Positions 30,068 through 38,870 of a DNA stretch of 64,000 nucleotides are shown here, piece after piece. The stretch is from Sulfurospirillum tamanense (GTDB taxonomy: Bacteria > Campylobacterota > Campylobacteria > Campylobacterales > Campylobacteraceae): assembly GCF_016937535.1 (NCBI RefSeq), contig NZ_JAFHKK010000004.1, forward strand, positions 56,812 to 120,811, in the 5' to 3' direction. The notes under the pieces were generated by a model. It searched no databases and was not told the origin of the DNA. It was given only the letters and a program-made list of their open reading frames with translations. Every line of letters begins with the position of its first letter. The first letter of the stretch is position 1. The position numbers and the translations under genes were made by a program.

Positions 30068-32010
30068 AATCATTTTTGCTTGCGTTGACACAGGGGGTGG
30101 ATGCCGCCACCCTCACCAAAGACCAGCTTGCCCTTGTCACTGAACTTATGCATCTAAAAGCGTGTACATATACCAAAGACCACTACAAACTCGACAGTGC
30201 TTTTCGCGTGGGAAAAGTCGATGTCGCCTCCAGTGGCACGGGGTTTTTAGAAGTCTTTGAAGCAGGCTTGACGCGCAAAGATTTGATGATTGAACCCAAA
30301 GATTTGCAAGGAGCAATGCGCGGAGATTTGGTCCTTGCCAAGCGCCTTCCCATCCGCAAAGGACGCCCCAAAGCCAAGGTGGTCTACATCCTCAAACGCG
30401 CTAGCGGGGTTGCCATTGTCTACACCAAAACCATCCAAAAACAAGTCGTCGCCTTACATTTAAAAACAGGCCTTGCTTTTCCCTTGGCGGCGAGTCAAAA
30501 ATCCCTCAAACAACTCCCCGAGGCTTCTGTACTAAAAATCGACACGCTAACTGGCACTATCCTAGAAGTCCTAGGCGTCTTTAGCGACCCGACGGTAGAT
30601 GAAAAAATCTGCCTTGCTTCCCACAATAAAACCGAATTTTTTAGCCCCGAAGCGGAAGCTGAATCCAAAGCCCACGGCACAGCTGTAGACAAAAGCCTTT
30701 ACCCTGAGCGCGTAGACATTACCCACTTGCCCTTTTGCACCATCGACCCGCCCGATGCTAAAGACTTTGATGATGCGATTTATTTTGACCAAGAAAACTG
30801 TGTCCTTTACGTAGCCATCGCTGATGTGAGTGAGTATGTTTTTCCCTTTGGCTCCACCGACAAAGAAGCCAAAGAGCGGGGATTTTCCATCTATTTTCCC
30901 CATAAATCCATCCCCATGCTGCCGCGCAGCCTAAGTGAAAACATTTGTTCTCTCAAACCCAATGAAGACAGGCTAGCCTTTTGCTTTAAAATCACACTGG
31001 ATAAAACTTCTTTACATGTAAAGAGCGAAGATCTTTTTAATGGCATCATCCACTCCAAACGTCGCTTTACTTACGATGAAGTCGACCGATTTTTAGCAGG
31101 TGATTTTAGCCACCAAATCCCCGAAGATGAACCTATTCTTGAGTGGCTTTTGCCTTTAAAAGAGACGATTTTCAAAGTACGCAAAAAGCGCCTTTACGAT
31201 GGGTTTGAATTTCGCAGCAACGACACCCGCATGGAAGTAGACGCCCAGCAAAACCTCGTCGCCACGCACATTGAGAGCGAAACACCCTCCCATTCGCTCA
31301 TCGAAGATTGTATGCTTTTGGCTAACCAAGCCGCTGCCAAGCGCATCCAAAAAGGGATTTTCCGCAACCACGAAGCCCCCTCCTTTGAACGCGTTGAAGA
31401 GTTGCTTGTTGACCTTGAAACCATCGGCTTACATGTAAGCTTTTCTCCTGATTTGCCCAAGCTCATCGGCATCATCCAAAAACAAGCGGGAGCTCTAGGC
31501 ATGCGCGAAGATGTGGACAAGCTCATCATTAAAAGCCAAAAACGCGCCTTGTACGAATCCGAATCCAAAGGCCATTTTGGCCTTGGGTTTGAGACCTACA
31601 CGCACTTTACTTCGCCCATTCGCCGCTACAGCGATTTGCTTCTTCACCGGCTGCTTAAAACTGAGCTTTCCCATGATGAAAAACTCCGCCGCTACCTTTT
31701 AACCGACATCGACACCGTTTGTGAACGGGTCAGTGAACTTGAACGCGAAAGCGACAAGGTCGCCTGGGAATACATGGACAGAAAGTTCGCACGGTGGGCG
31801 GCGACACACTTAAGAGAAACCTTTAAAGCCATCATCACCGACGTCAACAAAGCGGTCATTGCGCGCCTTGATGACACCATCCAAGGGGCACGGCTGTTTA
31901 TCATGGATGATGATGTGGAACTGTTAGAGCGCGTGGAAGTCATGCTCGTAGAAGTTGATTTACCCAGTGCTAGAATTTACGCGCGCGTCACCAAAAGGCT
32001 TGACCCTTAA
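30064..32010 (+). CDS. rnr: Ribonuclease R / RNase II family exoribonuclease
   Basis: A 648-residue 3'-5' exoribonuclease, shorter than E. coli RNase R as usual in Campylobacterota. After OB-type cold-shock domains (about 55-200) the RNB catalytic domain has the metal-binding aspartates in TIDPPDAKDFDDAI near 228, the conserved FPHKSIPMLP near 285 and HFTSPIRRYSDLLLHR near 515, and a C-terminal S1 domain. It degrades structured RNA. Two TTACATGTAA copies (31012, 31429) read LHVK and LHVS. Confidence 0.93.
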   Translation: MKSFLLALTQGVDAATLTKDQLALVTELMHLKACTYTKDHYKLDSAFRVGKVDVASSGTGFLEVFEAGLTRKDLMIEPKDLQGAMRGDLVLAKRLPIRKGRPKAKVVYILKRASGVAIVYTKTIQKQVVALHLKTGLAFPLAASQKSLKQLPEASVLKIDTLTGTILEVLGVFSDPTVDEKICLASHNKTEFFSPEAEAESKAHGTAVDKSLYPERVDITHLPFCTIDPPDAKDFDDAIYFDQENCVLYVAIADVSEYVFPFGSTDKEAKERGFSIYFPHKSIPMLPRSLSENICSLKPNEDRLAFCFKITLDKTSLHVKSEDLFNGIIHSKRRFTYDEVDRFLAGDFSHQIPEDEPILEWLLPLKETIFKVRKKRLYDGFEFRSNDTRMEVDAQQNLVATHIESETPSHSLIEDCMLLANQAAAKRIQKGIFRNHEAPSFERVEELLVDLETIGLHVSFSPDLPKLIGIIQKQAGALGMREDVDKLIIKSQKRALYESESKGHFGLGFETYTHFTSPIRRYSDLLLHRLLKTELSHDEKLRRYLLTDIDTVCERVSELERESDKVAWEYMDRKFARWAATHLRETFKAIITDVNKAVIARLDDTIQGARLFIMDDDVELLERVEVMLVEVDLPSARIYARVTKRLDP

Positions 32011-33014
32011 TGTACCGCCGCGACCTAGAAAACGCCCTTAGCAGAGGGAATTTACCAAAATCTCTGCTCTTGCACGGCCTATGTGATTTTCAAATTTCCC
32101 ACTTTGGCAAGGCTGTTTTAAACCAATGGAATACCGCCAAAGACGACCCTTTGGTTTTTTATTTTGATGCGTATGATTTTCATTCTGCCAAGTCGCACAT
32201 CTCCCAATCATCCCTTTTTGGGGACAAAAACCTTCTGGTCATCAAAACCGACAAACCCCTTCCCAAGCAAGAACTTGAAACCTTGCTTGCCCTGTGTCAC
32301 AAAGATGCCAACAGCTTTTTGCTTTTAGAGTGTTATAGTGATGATGCCAAGGTTAAAACTATGGCAAAATCTTTCTCCAAGGCCCTAAGTAGTGATGTAG
32401 TGCGGTTTTTCAAACCCTCTCTTTCAGAAGCCATGGGATTCATGACACAAATAGCCAAAGCCAAAAACCTCTCCATCCAATCCTACGCCCTCAACCACCT
32501 CTACCTCACCCACAACGAAGATTTAAATTTGGCCATTAGCGAATTTGACAAGTTGGCTATTCTTGAGCGAGAAGTAACCAAAACCGACATCGATCGCCTA
32601 GTCTACGGTGCAGGAACGGTGGGCGTGGAAGAGTTTGCCTCAAAACTCTTAGACCTTAAACCCATACAAACAGATTATCAAAGTTTTGTAGAATCAGGTG
32701 CTTTTGACGAAGTACGCGTTCTTAATGCCCTTCAAAACCACGTGGTGCAATTGTCCACCTTTCACCTCTACATCAAACTTCACGGAGACTTTGACGCCAA
32801 AGAAATCTTAGGCTACCCACTCCCGCCACACCTTGCTAAAGAGCGCGCTAGCCAAAGCTTACGCTTTCCGCTTCCTTTGTACCAAGCCCTCTTAGAAGCC
32901 CTAGCCCAGGCTGAACACACCCTAAAGACAAAAACCCATTATGACAAGCCTGCTTTTTTGCTTTCAACCCTTTTACATGTACAATCCCTCATTAAAAAAT
33001 TAGGAAAGTCTTAA
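32010..33014 (+). CDS. holA: DNA polymerase III delta subunit HolA
   Basis: A 334-residue clamp-opening subunit of the clamp loader. It shows the delta pattern: Mg-free ATPase-like N-terminal domain (LLLHGLCDFQI near 20, FDAYDF near 48, SLFGDKNLLVIK near 65) and the C-terminal helical collar with YALNHLYLTHNEDLNLAISEFDKLA near 160-185. Its ATG overlaps the rnr stop by one base (TAATG). Confidence 0.88.
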   Translation: MYRRDLENALSRGNLPKSLLLHGLCDFQISHFGKAVLNQWNTAKDDPLVFYFDAYDFHSAKSHISQSSLFGDKNLLVIKTDKPLPKQELETLLALCHKDANSFLLLECYSDDAKVKTMAKSFSKALSSDVVRFFKPSLSEAMGFMTQIAKAKNLSIQSYALNHLYLTHNEDLNLAISEFDKLAILEREVTKTDIDRLVYGAGTVGVEEFASKLLDLKPIQTDYQSFVESGAFDEVRVLNALQNHVVQLSTFHLYIKLHGDFDAKEILGYPLPPHLAKERASQSLRFPLPLYQALLEALAQAEHTLKTKTHYDKPAFLLSTLLHVQSLIKKLGKS

Positions 33015-33026
33015 GTTATTTTAAGA

Positions 33027-33080
33027 TATAATCGCCGCTTACTCTTAGCCACTAAGGGTTCCTTGCTCTTGTAAAAGAGC
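33027..33080 (+). promoter_or_regulatory. Promoter and structured leader of the rpsF-ssb-rpsR operon
   Basis: A perfect TATAAT lies at 33027-33032, 70 bases before the rpsF ATG. The leader contains a hairpin GCTCTT-GTAA-AAGAGC (33065-33080). S6 leaders in many bacteria bind the S6:S18 complex for autoregulation; I cannot confirm that this hairpin is that motif. Confidence 0.6.
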
Positions 33081-33102
33081 TACATATCCACAAGGAGAAC
33101 AC

Positions 33103-33528
33103 ATGCGACATTACGAATTGTTGTTTGTACTAAAGCCTACGCTTACCGAGGAAGAAGTACAACAAAAGTTAAACCTCATGAAAGAGGTTCTAGAAAAGAA
33201 CGGGGCTGAGATTGCTTCCGTACTTGAAATGGGAACACGCCGCCTTGCCTACGAAGTGCAAAAGTTTGAGCGTGGCGTTTATTTTGTTGTCTACTTTACA
33301 GCCCCAACTGCGGCGATTAAAGAAGTTGAGCGCATTATCCGCATCAACGAAGAAATCATCAAATTCATGACTGTTAAATTTGAAAAGAAAAAAGAGCTTG
33401 CACACTGGGAAAAACTTGCCAATGCAGCCAAAGGTAAAAAAGAGGAAGCAACACCTGCACAAGCACCAGAAGCCGTAGCAGCTCCCGTCCAAACCGAAGA
33501 AGTTGCTCCAGAAGTCCAAGAGGCCTAA
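33103..33528 (+). CDS. rpsF: 30S ribosomal protein S6
   Basis: A 141-residue S6. The core domain ([42 protein letters not shown]) occupies the first 100 residues, followed by an Ala/Glu/Pro-rich flexible tail of about 30 residues, longer than in E. coli. S6 pairs with S18 in the 30S platform. It leads the classical rpsF-ssb-rpsR operon, with AAGGAG before the ATG. Confidence 0.97.
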   Translation: MRHYELLFVLKPTLTEEEVQQKLNLMKEVLEKNGAEIASVLEMGTRRLAYEVQKFERGVYFVVYFTAPTAAIKEVERIIRINEEIIKFMTVKFEKKKELAHWEKLANAAKGKKEEATPAQAPEAVAAPVQTEEVAPEVQEA

Positions 33529-33546
33529 TACCCCAAAGGAGAAGGC

Positions 33547-34029
33547 ATGTTTAACAAAGTCATTTTAGCAGGAAACCTTACCCGAGACCCAGAGCTTCGC
33601 TATCTTCCTAGCGGAAGTGCGGTGTGCAATACAGCCATCGCCACCAACCGAAAGTTCAAAAGCCAAACAGGCGAACAAAAAGAAGAAGTGTGCTTTGTCG
33701 ACATCACATTTTTTGGCCGTTCTGCGGAGATTGCCAACCAATACCTCAAGCGCGGATCCAAGATTCTTGTTGAGGGACGCTTAAAACTCGACCAATGGAC
33801 AGATCAAAGCGGCGCCAAGCGCAGCAAACACTCTGTTTCTGTGGACTCGCTTCAGATGCTTGATAGCAAAGGACAAGCAGACCACGGCAACGACGATGCC
33901 CCTGCTTATGGTGAGCCGCGCTATTCCAATGACCAACAAAACATGCCACCACGGCAACCCCAGCAAAAAGGCTCTGGAAACACATCGTATCCAGAAATCG
34001 ACATCAATGATGACGAAATTCCATTTTAG
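33547..34029 (+). CDS. ssb: Single-stranded DNA-binding protein SSB
   Basis: A 160-residue SSB with N-terminal OB fold (MFNKVILAGNLTRDPELRYLPSG; FVDITFFGRSAEIANQYLKRGSKILVEGRL), a Gln/Pro/Gly-rich linker and the acidic tip INDDEIPF that recruits repair and replication proteins. Found between rpsF and rpsR, as in many bacteria. Confidence 0.97.
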   Translation: MFNKVILAGNLTRDPELRYLPSGSAVCNTAIATNRKFKSQTGEQKEEVCFVDITFFGRSAEIANQYLKRGSKILVEGRLKLDQWTDQSGAKRSKHSVSVDSLQMLDSKGQADHGNDDAPAYGEPRYSNDQQNMPPRQPQQKGSGNTSYPEIDINDDEIPF

Positions 34030-34050
34030 AACCATATAAAGGTAAAACCC

Positions 34051-34311
34051 ATGGCTGAAAAACGTAAATATTCACGAAAATACTGCAAATACTGCGAAGC
34101 AAAAATTGAGTTTATCGATTACAAAGATACAAAACTTTTGAAGCACTCTCTTTCTGAGCGTTTTAAAATCATGCCACGTCGTCTAACTGGCAACTGCAAA
34201 AAACACCAAGAGATGGTAGAAGCAGCCATCAAACGCGCGCGTCACGCAGCGATTGTTCCTTACATCGTTGACCGCAAACGTGTTGTTGCTAACCCGTTCG
34301 AGATTCTATAA
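34051..34311 (+). CDS. rpsR: 30S ribosomal protein S18
   Basis: An 86-residue S18 with [15 protein letters not shown] near the start and the C-terminal [14 protein letters not shown] typical of the family. The two cysteines (CKYC) are kept, so this is a zinc-ligating-type variant in part. It ends the rpsF operon. Confidence 0.96.
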   Translation: MAEKRKYSRKYCKYCEAKIEFIDYKDTKLLKHSLSERFKIMPRRLTGNCKKHQEMVEAAIKRARHAAIVPYIVDRKRVVANPFEIL

Positions 34312-34325
34312 GTCTTACATGTAAA

Positions 34326-34350
34326 GGAGTTCCTTTCAAAAAGGAACTCC
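34326..34350. terminator. Hairpin between rpsR and lon
   Basis: An 11-bp stem GGAGTTCCTTT / AAAGGAACTCC with loop CAA, 15 bases after the rpsR stop and before the convergent lon stop. It has no long T-run on either side. A TTACATGTAA copy (34315-34324) abuts it on the left. Confidence 0.65.
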
Positions 34351-34385
34351 AACTAAGGAGAGATTTTATCCCTCCTTGGCTCCCT

Positions 34386-36803
34386 TTAAACCAATACTCT
34401 CTTTAAAACTTCTTCAATGCGTTCCACCGGAATAATCTCTAGCGCTTCTTTGACTTCATCGGGAATCTCCTCCAAGTCACGCTCGTAGTTTTTCTTCGGA
34501 ATCAAAGCTGTGGTGATTTTGGCTTTAAAGGCCGCAATAAGTTTTTCTTTCAGCCCACCAATGGGTAGCACTTTGCCCGTTAGAGTCAACTCACCCGTCA
34601 TTGCCACATCGCTGCGTACTTTTTTGTCTGAGAGAATCGAAGCAATAGCTGTTGCCATCGTAATCCCAGCGCTTGGACCGTCTTTGGGCGTTGCACCCTC
34701 GGGTACATGTAAATGCACGTCAAAGCGACGGTACATTTCACTAGCCTCTGGCAGCACGTTGTCTTCTTTTTCTTTAGTGGTTTGAGGAATGATGTCTTGA
34801 GGAATGAGTATTTTTTTCTCATCAACAAGGACTTTCACCACACTAAGGGCAATCTTCGCAGACTCTTTCATTACTTCACCTAAAGAACCCGTAATTTGCA
34901 TGGCGCCTTTGCCTTGAATGCGAATAGCTTCGATTTTGAGCACATCGCCTCCTACACTTGTCCACGCCAACCCATTGACTTGACCAATACGAGACTTTTT
35001 GTCGGTTGCTTCAATCTCAAACACCCGTTTTTCAAGGTACTCTGAGATATTTTTAGTGGTGATGGAAATTTTTTCTTGGCTCGGGTTTAGAAGTAGTTGT
35101 TTGGCTGCCTTTCGAAAAATGTCCGCCAAACGACGGCGCAAATTTCGCACGCCAGATTCTCTGGTGTAATTAGCAATAATCATTTGCAAAGCCGTTTTAG
35201 CAATAGAAACCTCAATGCTTTTAAGGCCGTGTTTTTTAAGTTCTTGGGGAATGAGGTATTTTTTGGCTATCTCGTACTTTTCTTGTGGCGTGTAGGAGCT
35301 AAGGAAAATAAACTCCATACGGTCACGTAAAGGTGCAGGGATGGAGCTCACGTCATTCGCCGTAGCCACAAACACGATCTTGCTTAAATCAATGTTGAAG
35401 TTGAGATAATAATCCCTAAACTTGTTGTTTTGTTCAGGATCAAGCACTTCCAAAAGCACTGCCGTTGGGTCGCCCCTAAAACTACGCGCCACCTTATCAA
35501 TCTCATCAAGCACTACCACGGGGTTCATTTGTTTAGCCTCAATCAGCCCTTGAATGATGCGTCCGGGCATCGCGCCAATATACGTGCGTCGGTGACCACG
35601 CAGCTCATTGACATCTTCAAGCCCGCCCAAAGCAATGCGTACAAGTTCGCGCTTTAGCGCCTTGGCAATAGAGTTGGCCAGTGAGGTTTTGCCCACCCCC
35701 GGAGGGCCTGCAAAACACAAGATAGCACCCTTGTTGGATTTGTCTTTGATACCGCGTTTTTCAAGGAGCTGTTTTACGGCAAAATACTCTTCAATGCGCT
35801 CTTTTGGCTTGGTAAGCGAGTGGTGGTCTATGTCTAATTGGCGTTTTACTTCGGCGATGTCTAGACGCTCTTTAGCAACAGATTCATAGGGGATGTCAAT
35901 CACCCAATCAAGGTAACCTTGAATCATATTTGCATCCGCAGAATCGGGGTGCATACGGGCAAGTTTATCAACTTGTTTGCTGATTTCCTTCACCGCATCT
36001 TCACTCATAAAAGGCTTTTTGGCTTCAAGTTTTTTACGATACTCTTCAATCTCTTCTTCCCGCTGTGAATCCGTGCCAAGTTCTTGCTGAATTTGCTTAA
36101 GTTGTTCTTTTAAAAAGTACTCTTTGTTGACCTTTTCAATGCGCGAATGGACTTTGGTTTTGATCTCTCGTTGCAGTTTACTCGATTCAATCTCTTCAAT
36201 CAAATAATCCACCAAAAGCAGCATACGTGCCTCTAAGCTCTCTTCTACAAAAAGCTTATATGCTTGCTCTTTCTTAAGGCGCATGGAGCTTGAAATCAGG
36301 TCACAAATGCGTCCGACTTCACTATTTTCTTCAATGGTTTTAAGTAAATCAGGTGGGAAATAATTACTCACACCCGCAAGCACGCGCACTTTTTCGCGCA
36401 TGATGGACAAAATCGCGTCAATCTTGTTTTCATTTTCGCGGGTCGTATGCAATACTTCCACCATAGCCCTAAGGGGTTTTACACCAAGTTCTTCGCTGAT
36501 GCGGCCCTTTGTCATTCCCTGAAAAAGCACTTTAACCCTGCCATCAGGCAAAGCAACCTTACGCATAATAGAACCAATGACGCCCGCTTTGTACATGGAA
36601 TCAAAATCGCGGGTGCCCTCTTCACCAGGCTTTGCCGAAGCTACCAGCACAAGCGAATTGTGCTCAAGTGCGGCATTGGCTGCGGCAATATTTTCTTCAT
36701 CGCTTAAAAAAAGTGGTGAAATCATAAACGGGTATAAAAACAAATCATCTTCGACGATAATAGGAAGTGCGGCTGGAAACGCACTGTAATCACTAAGTTG
36801 CAA
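34386..36803 (-). CDS. lon: ATP-dependent protease Lon
   Basis: An 805-residue Lon. N-terminal substrate domain (1-300), AAA+ module with Walker A GPPGVGKTS near 365 and Walker B VVLDEIDKV near 425, and protease domain with catalytic Ser in PKDGPSAG near 690 and Lys in the LKEKLIAAFKA region near 735. It degrades misfolded and regulatory proteins in the cytoplasm. It lies 21 bases downstream of bamD. Variant GTACATGTAA is at 34703. Confidence 0.97.
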   Translation of the reverse strand: MQLSDYSAFPAALPIIVEDDLFLYPFMISPLFLSDEENIAAANAALEHNSLVLVASAKPGEEGTRDFDSMYKAGVIGSIMRKVALPDGRVKVLFQGMTKGRISEELGVKPLRAMVEVLHTTRENENKIDAILSIMREKVRVLAGVSNYFPPDLLKTIEENSEVGRICDLISSSMRLKKEQAYKLFVEESLEARMLLLVDYLIEEIESSKLQREIKTKVHSRIEKVNKEYFLKEQLKQIQQELGTDSQREEEIEEYRKKLEAKKPFMSEDAVKEISKQVDKLARMHPDSADANMIQGYLDWVIDIPYESVAKERLDIAEVKRQLDIDHHSLTKPKERIEEYFAVKQLLEKRGIKDKSNKGAILCFAGPPGVGKTSLANSIAKALKRELVRIALGGLEDVNELRGHRRTYIGAMPGRIIQGLIEAKQMNPVVVLDEIDKVARSFRGDPTAVLLEVLDPEQNNKFRDYYLNFNIDLSKIVFVATANDVSSIPAPLRDRMEFIFLSSYTPQEKYEIAKKYLIPQELKKHGLKSIEVSIAKTALQMIIANYTRESGVRNLRRRLADIFRKAAKQLLLNPSQEKISITTKNISEYLEKRVFEIEATDKKSRIGQVNGLAWTSVGGDVLKIEAIRIQGKGAMQITGSLGEVMKESAKIALSVVKVLVDEKKILIPQDIIPQTTKEKEDNVLPEASEMYRRFDVHLHVPEGATPKDGPSAGITMATAIASILSDKKVRSDVAMTGELTLTGKVLPIGGLKEKLIAAFKAKITTALIPKKNYERDLEEIPDEVKEALEIIPVERIEEVLKRVLV

Positions 36804-36824
36804 AATCTTCCCTCCTTCTAGGGG

Positions 36825-37469
36825 TTATTCAAAAAGTGCACGGTACCACGGCAATGTTGGCTTAATCATGTTTGCATCTTTAAGCGGTGATGTTTGAAGT
36901 TTTTCTTCATAAATAGCTGCCGAGTCATCTTTGCCTGTACGTTTATACAATGAGGCGATTTCTTGTTTTAAATAATACTCGCCCAACTCCATCTTGGTTA
37001 AAATTGTTTCCACCATAGGGCGGTAAGCGGAATTTGGATACCGCCGTACAAACTCTTTTGTCTCCTCAATGGTGTCAAGCAAAAGCTGTTGGTTGCGATT
37101 GGGGTAGGCAAAAGAAGCGAAGTTGGCTTTGATTTTTAAAAATCTTGCGTACTCCACCTTGGTAGGATTGCCGTAGCGTTTAATGTATTCATCTAGGTAA
37201 AAATTGGCCAACAAGTATTGCTCATCTTCAATGTGCGCATGGGCCAAAACAAGCATAGCTTGCTCTAGTAATGGTGAGGCGATGTGCTCACTCGCCATGG
37301 ATGTATAGTGCAAATCGGCAGCTTCTAAATCTCTGTCTTTAATGTCTTTGATAATTTGCTCATACCAAAATGCCGCGGGCTGATTAAACAACTCCTCTTG
37401 CTTGCTAGCGCACCCTGCCAAAAGCGAGGCTACAAGTAATGAAGAGGCAAAAAAACGAAGGTGACGCAT
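36825..37469 (-). CDS. bamD: Outer membrane assembly lipoprotein BamD
   Basis: A 214-residue lipoprotein (lipobox LLAGC, Cys near 19) with tetratricopeptide-type helices (FWYEQIIKDIKDRDLEAADLHY, YLLANFYLDEYIKRYG, FVRRYPNSAYRPMVE) matching BamD/ComL, the essential partner of BamA for outer-membrane protein insertion. The ATG at 37469 is chosen because AAGGAG stands 5 bases before it; the frame is open to 37514. bamD followed by lon is common in this class. Confidence 0.9.
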   Translation of the reverse strand: MRHLRFFASSLLVASLLAGCASKQEELFNQPAAFWYEQIIKDIKDRDLEAADLHYTSMASEHIASPLLEQAMLVLAHAHIEDEQYLLANFYLDEYIKRYGNPTKVEYARFLKIKANFASFAYPNRNQQLLLDTIEETKEFVRRYPNSAYRPMVETILTKMELGEYYLKQEIASLYKRTGKDDSAAIYEEKLQTSPLKDANMIKPTLPWYRALFE

Positions 37470-37639
37470 GGTACTCCTTGTGTGAAGCTTTCTGGCACTA
37501 ATGCAACAAGTCACTAGGCGGTTCTTGCTTTTCTTAAAGAGGGTATTGTAGTCTTTTTTATGTTATCTACAGTTTAAACCTTTTTGAGCGATATAAAATA
37601 GAGTTTTAAACTCTACAGTGCTACAATGATATAAAACTT

Positions 37640-37647
37640 CCCCCCCC
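37640..37647 (+). repeat. Poly-C tract (8) in the fliW leader
   Basis: Eight consecutive C lie between a TATAAAAC stretch and the AAAGGA ribosome site of fliW. Homopolymeric G/C tracts of this length are used as slippage switches in Campylobacter and Helicobacter. Here a change would alter the leader, not a reading frame. Confidence 0.5.
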
Positions 37648-37658
37648 AAAGGACACGC

Positions 37659-38051
37659 ATGGTCTTTACTGTGAAAAGCCCAATTCCCGGCTTTGCGCAC
37701 ATCACGACAATGGAGCTCGTAAAAATTGATGATTTTTTCATGCGCCTTGAAAGCAAAGATGACGCTACTTCGTTTACATTGCTCAATCCCTATATGTTGC
37801 GCGAGTACGCCTTTGAGATTCCTCCTTATTATAAATCACTGCTTGAAATCACCGACGAATCCAAGATTATGGTCTTTAACATCATGATTATTGCCAATCC
37901 CATTGAGAACTCTTCAGTGAACTTCATTGCGCCTTTGGTGTTTAACGCTGAGAGCATGACGATGGCGCAGATTCTTTTGGATTCAGACAAGCATCCCGAC
38001 CTTGGCATTTCTCAAAGTATTGGAAGCTTTTTACAAGAGGAAGAAGCGTGA
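37659..38051 (+). CDS. fliW: Flagellar assembly factor FliW
   Basis: A 130-residue FliW. It begins MVFTVKSPIPGF and has MELVKIDDFFMRL and VNFIAPLVFN, which match the family. FliW binds flagellin and relieves or sets CsrA control of flagellin translation. The upstream region carries CGATAT (37589-37594), a FliA-type -10, but the expected -35 spacing is not met, so sigma-28 control is only a suggestion. It overlaps proC by 4 bases. Confidence 0.92.
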   Translation: MVFTVKSPIPGFAHITTMELVKIDDFFMRLESKDDATSFTLLNPYMLREYAFEIPPYYKSLLEITDESKIMVFNIMIIANPIENSSVNFIAPLVFNAESMTMAQILLDSDKHPDLGISQSIGSFLQEEEA

Positions 38052-38803
38052 AACTTACTTTTATCGGCAATGGCGCCATGGCAAAAGCCATGATAGCAGG
38101 CCTTGTCAATACACATCAAATCGAAGTTCTTGGCAAAGATATGGTCAAGCTTCGCGCGCTTAATGATGCTTTTGGTGGCAAACTCTCCTTAGGATTACTC
38201 CAAGAGGGCGTGGATGTGACGGGCAAAACACTTCTTTTGTGTGTCAAACCCCACGCTCTAGGAGCCGTTTCTTCTTATGTCCAAGGTGAAGCCCACGGGC
38301 TCATCAGCGTGCTTGCGGGCACATCCTTAAAGGCGCTCCAAGAAGCCTTTACATGTAAACATCTCATCCGCGCCATGCCAAATCTCGCCGCCGCACATGG
38401 CGCTTCCATGACACTTTTAACAGGCGATAATGACTTTAGGGAAACTTCCGAAGCAATCTTAAAAAGCATTGGTAAAACCCATTGGCTAGGCACTGAAAAA
38501 GAGTTCGACATCGCCATGGCGCTCACTGGAAGTGGCCCTGCTTTTTTAGCCCTTGTAGCCGAAGCCTTGTGCGATGGCGTGGTGCGCGAAGGGCTCAAGC
38601 GTGAAGATGCCACTTTTTTAGCGCGTGGTCTTTTTGAGGGCTTTGCGCCACTACTTCAAGCCAACCATCCTGCCCTCATCAAAGAAGCTGTCATGAGCCC
38701 TGGGGGTGTCACTGCCGCAGGGCTAGGTGCCTTAGAAGATTGTAAGGCAAGAAGTGCCTTTATGTTAGCAATAAAAAAAACATATGAGAAAACACTAAAA
38801 TAA
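38048..38803 (+). CDS. proC: Pyrroline-5-carboxylate reductase ProC
   Basis: A 251-residue enzyme of proline synthesis. It has the NADPH-binding GNGAMAKAMIAGL at the start, LLCVKPHAL near 60, ISVLAGTSLKAL near 85, AMPNLAAAHGASMTLLTG near 110 and the C-terminal signature ALTGSGPAFLALVAEAL and MSPGGVTAAGL. It follows fliW with a 4-base overlap. TTACATGTAA at 38349 reads FTCK. Confidence 0.93.
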   Translation: MKLTFIGNGAMAKAMIAGLVNTHQIEVLGKDMVKLRALNDAFGGKLSLGLLQEGVDVTGKTLLLCVKPHALGAVSSYVQGEAHGLISVLAGTSLKALQEAFTCKHLIRAMPNLAAAHGASMTLLTGDNDFRETSEAILKSIGKTHWLGTEKEFDIAMALTGSGPAFLALVAEALCDGVVREGLKREDATFLARGLFEGFAPLLQANHPALIKEAVMSPGGVTAAGLGALEDCKARSAFMLAIKKTYEKTLK

Positions 38804-38870
38804 CAAGCAAAGAAATAAAGAAATTTCGCTAAACTAGTACCTACATTCTTTTTACTTTAAGGAGTCGGTT

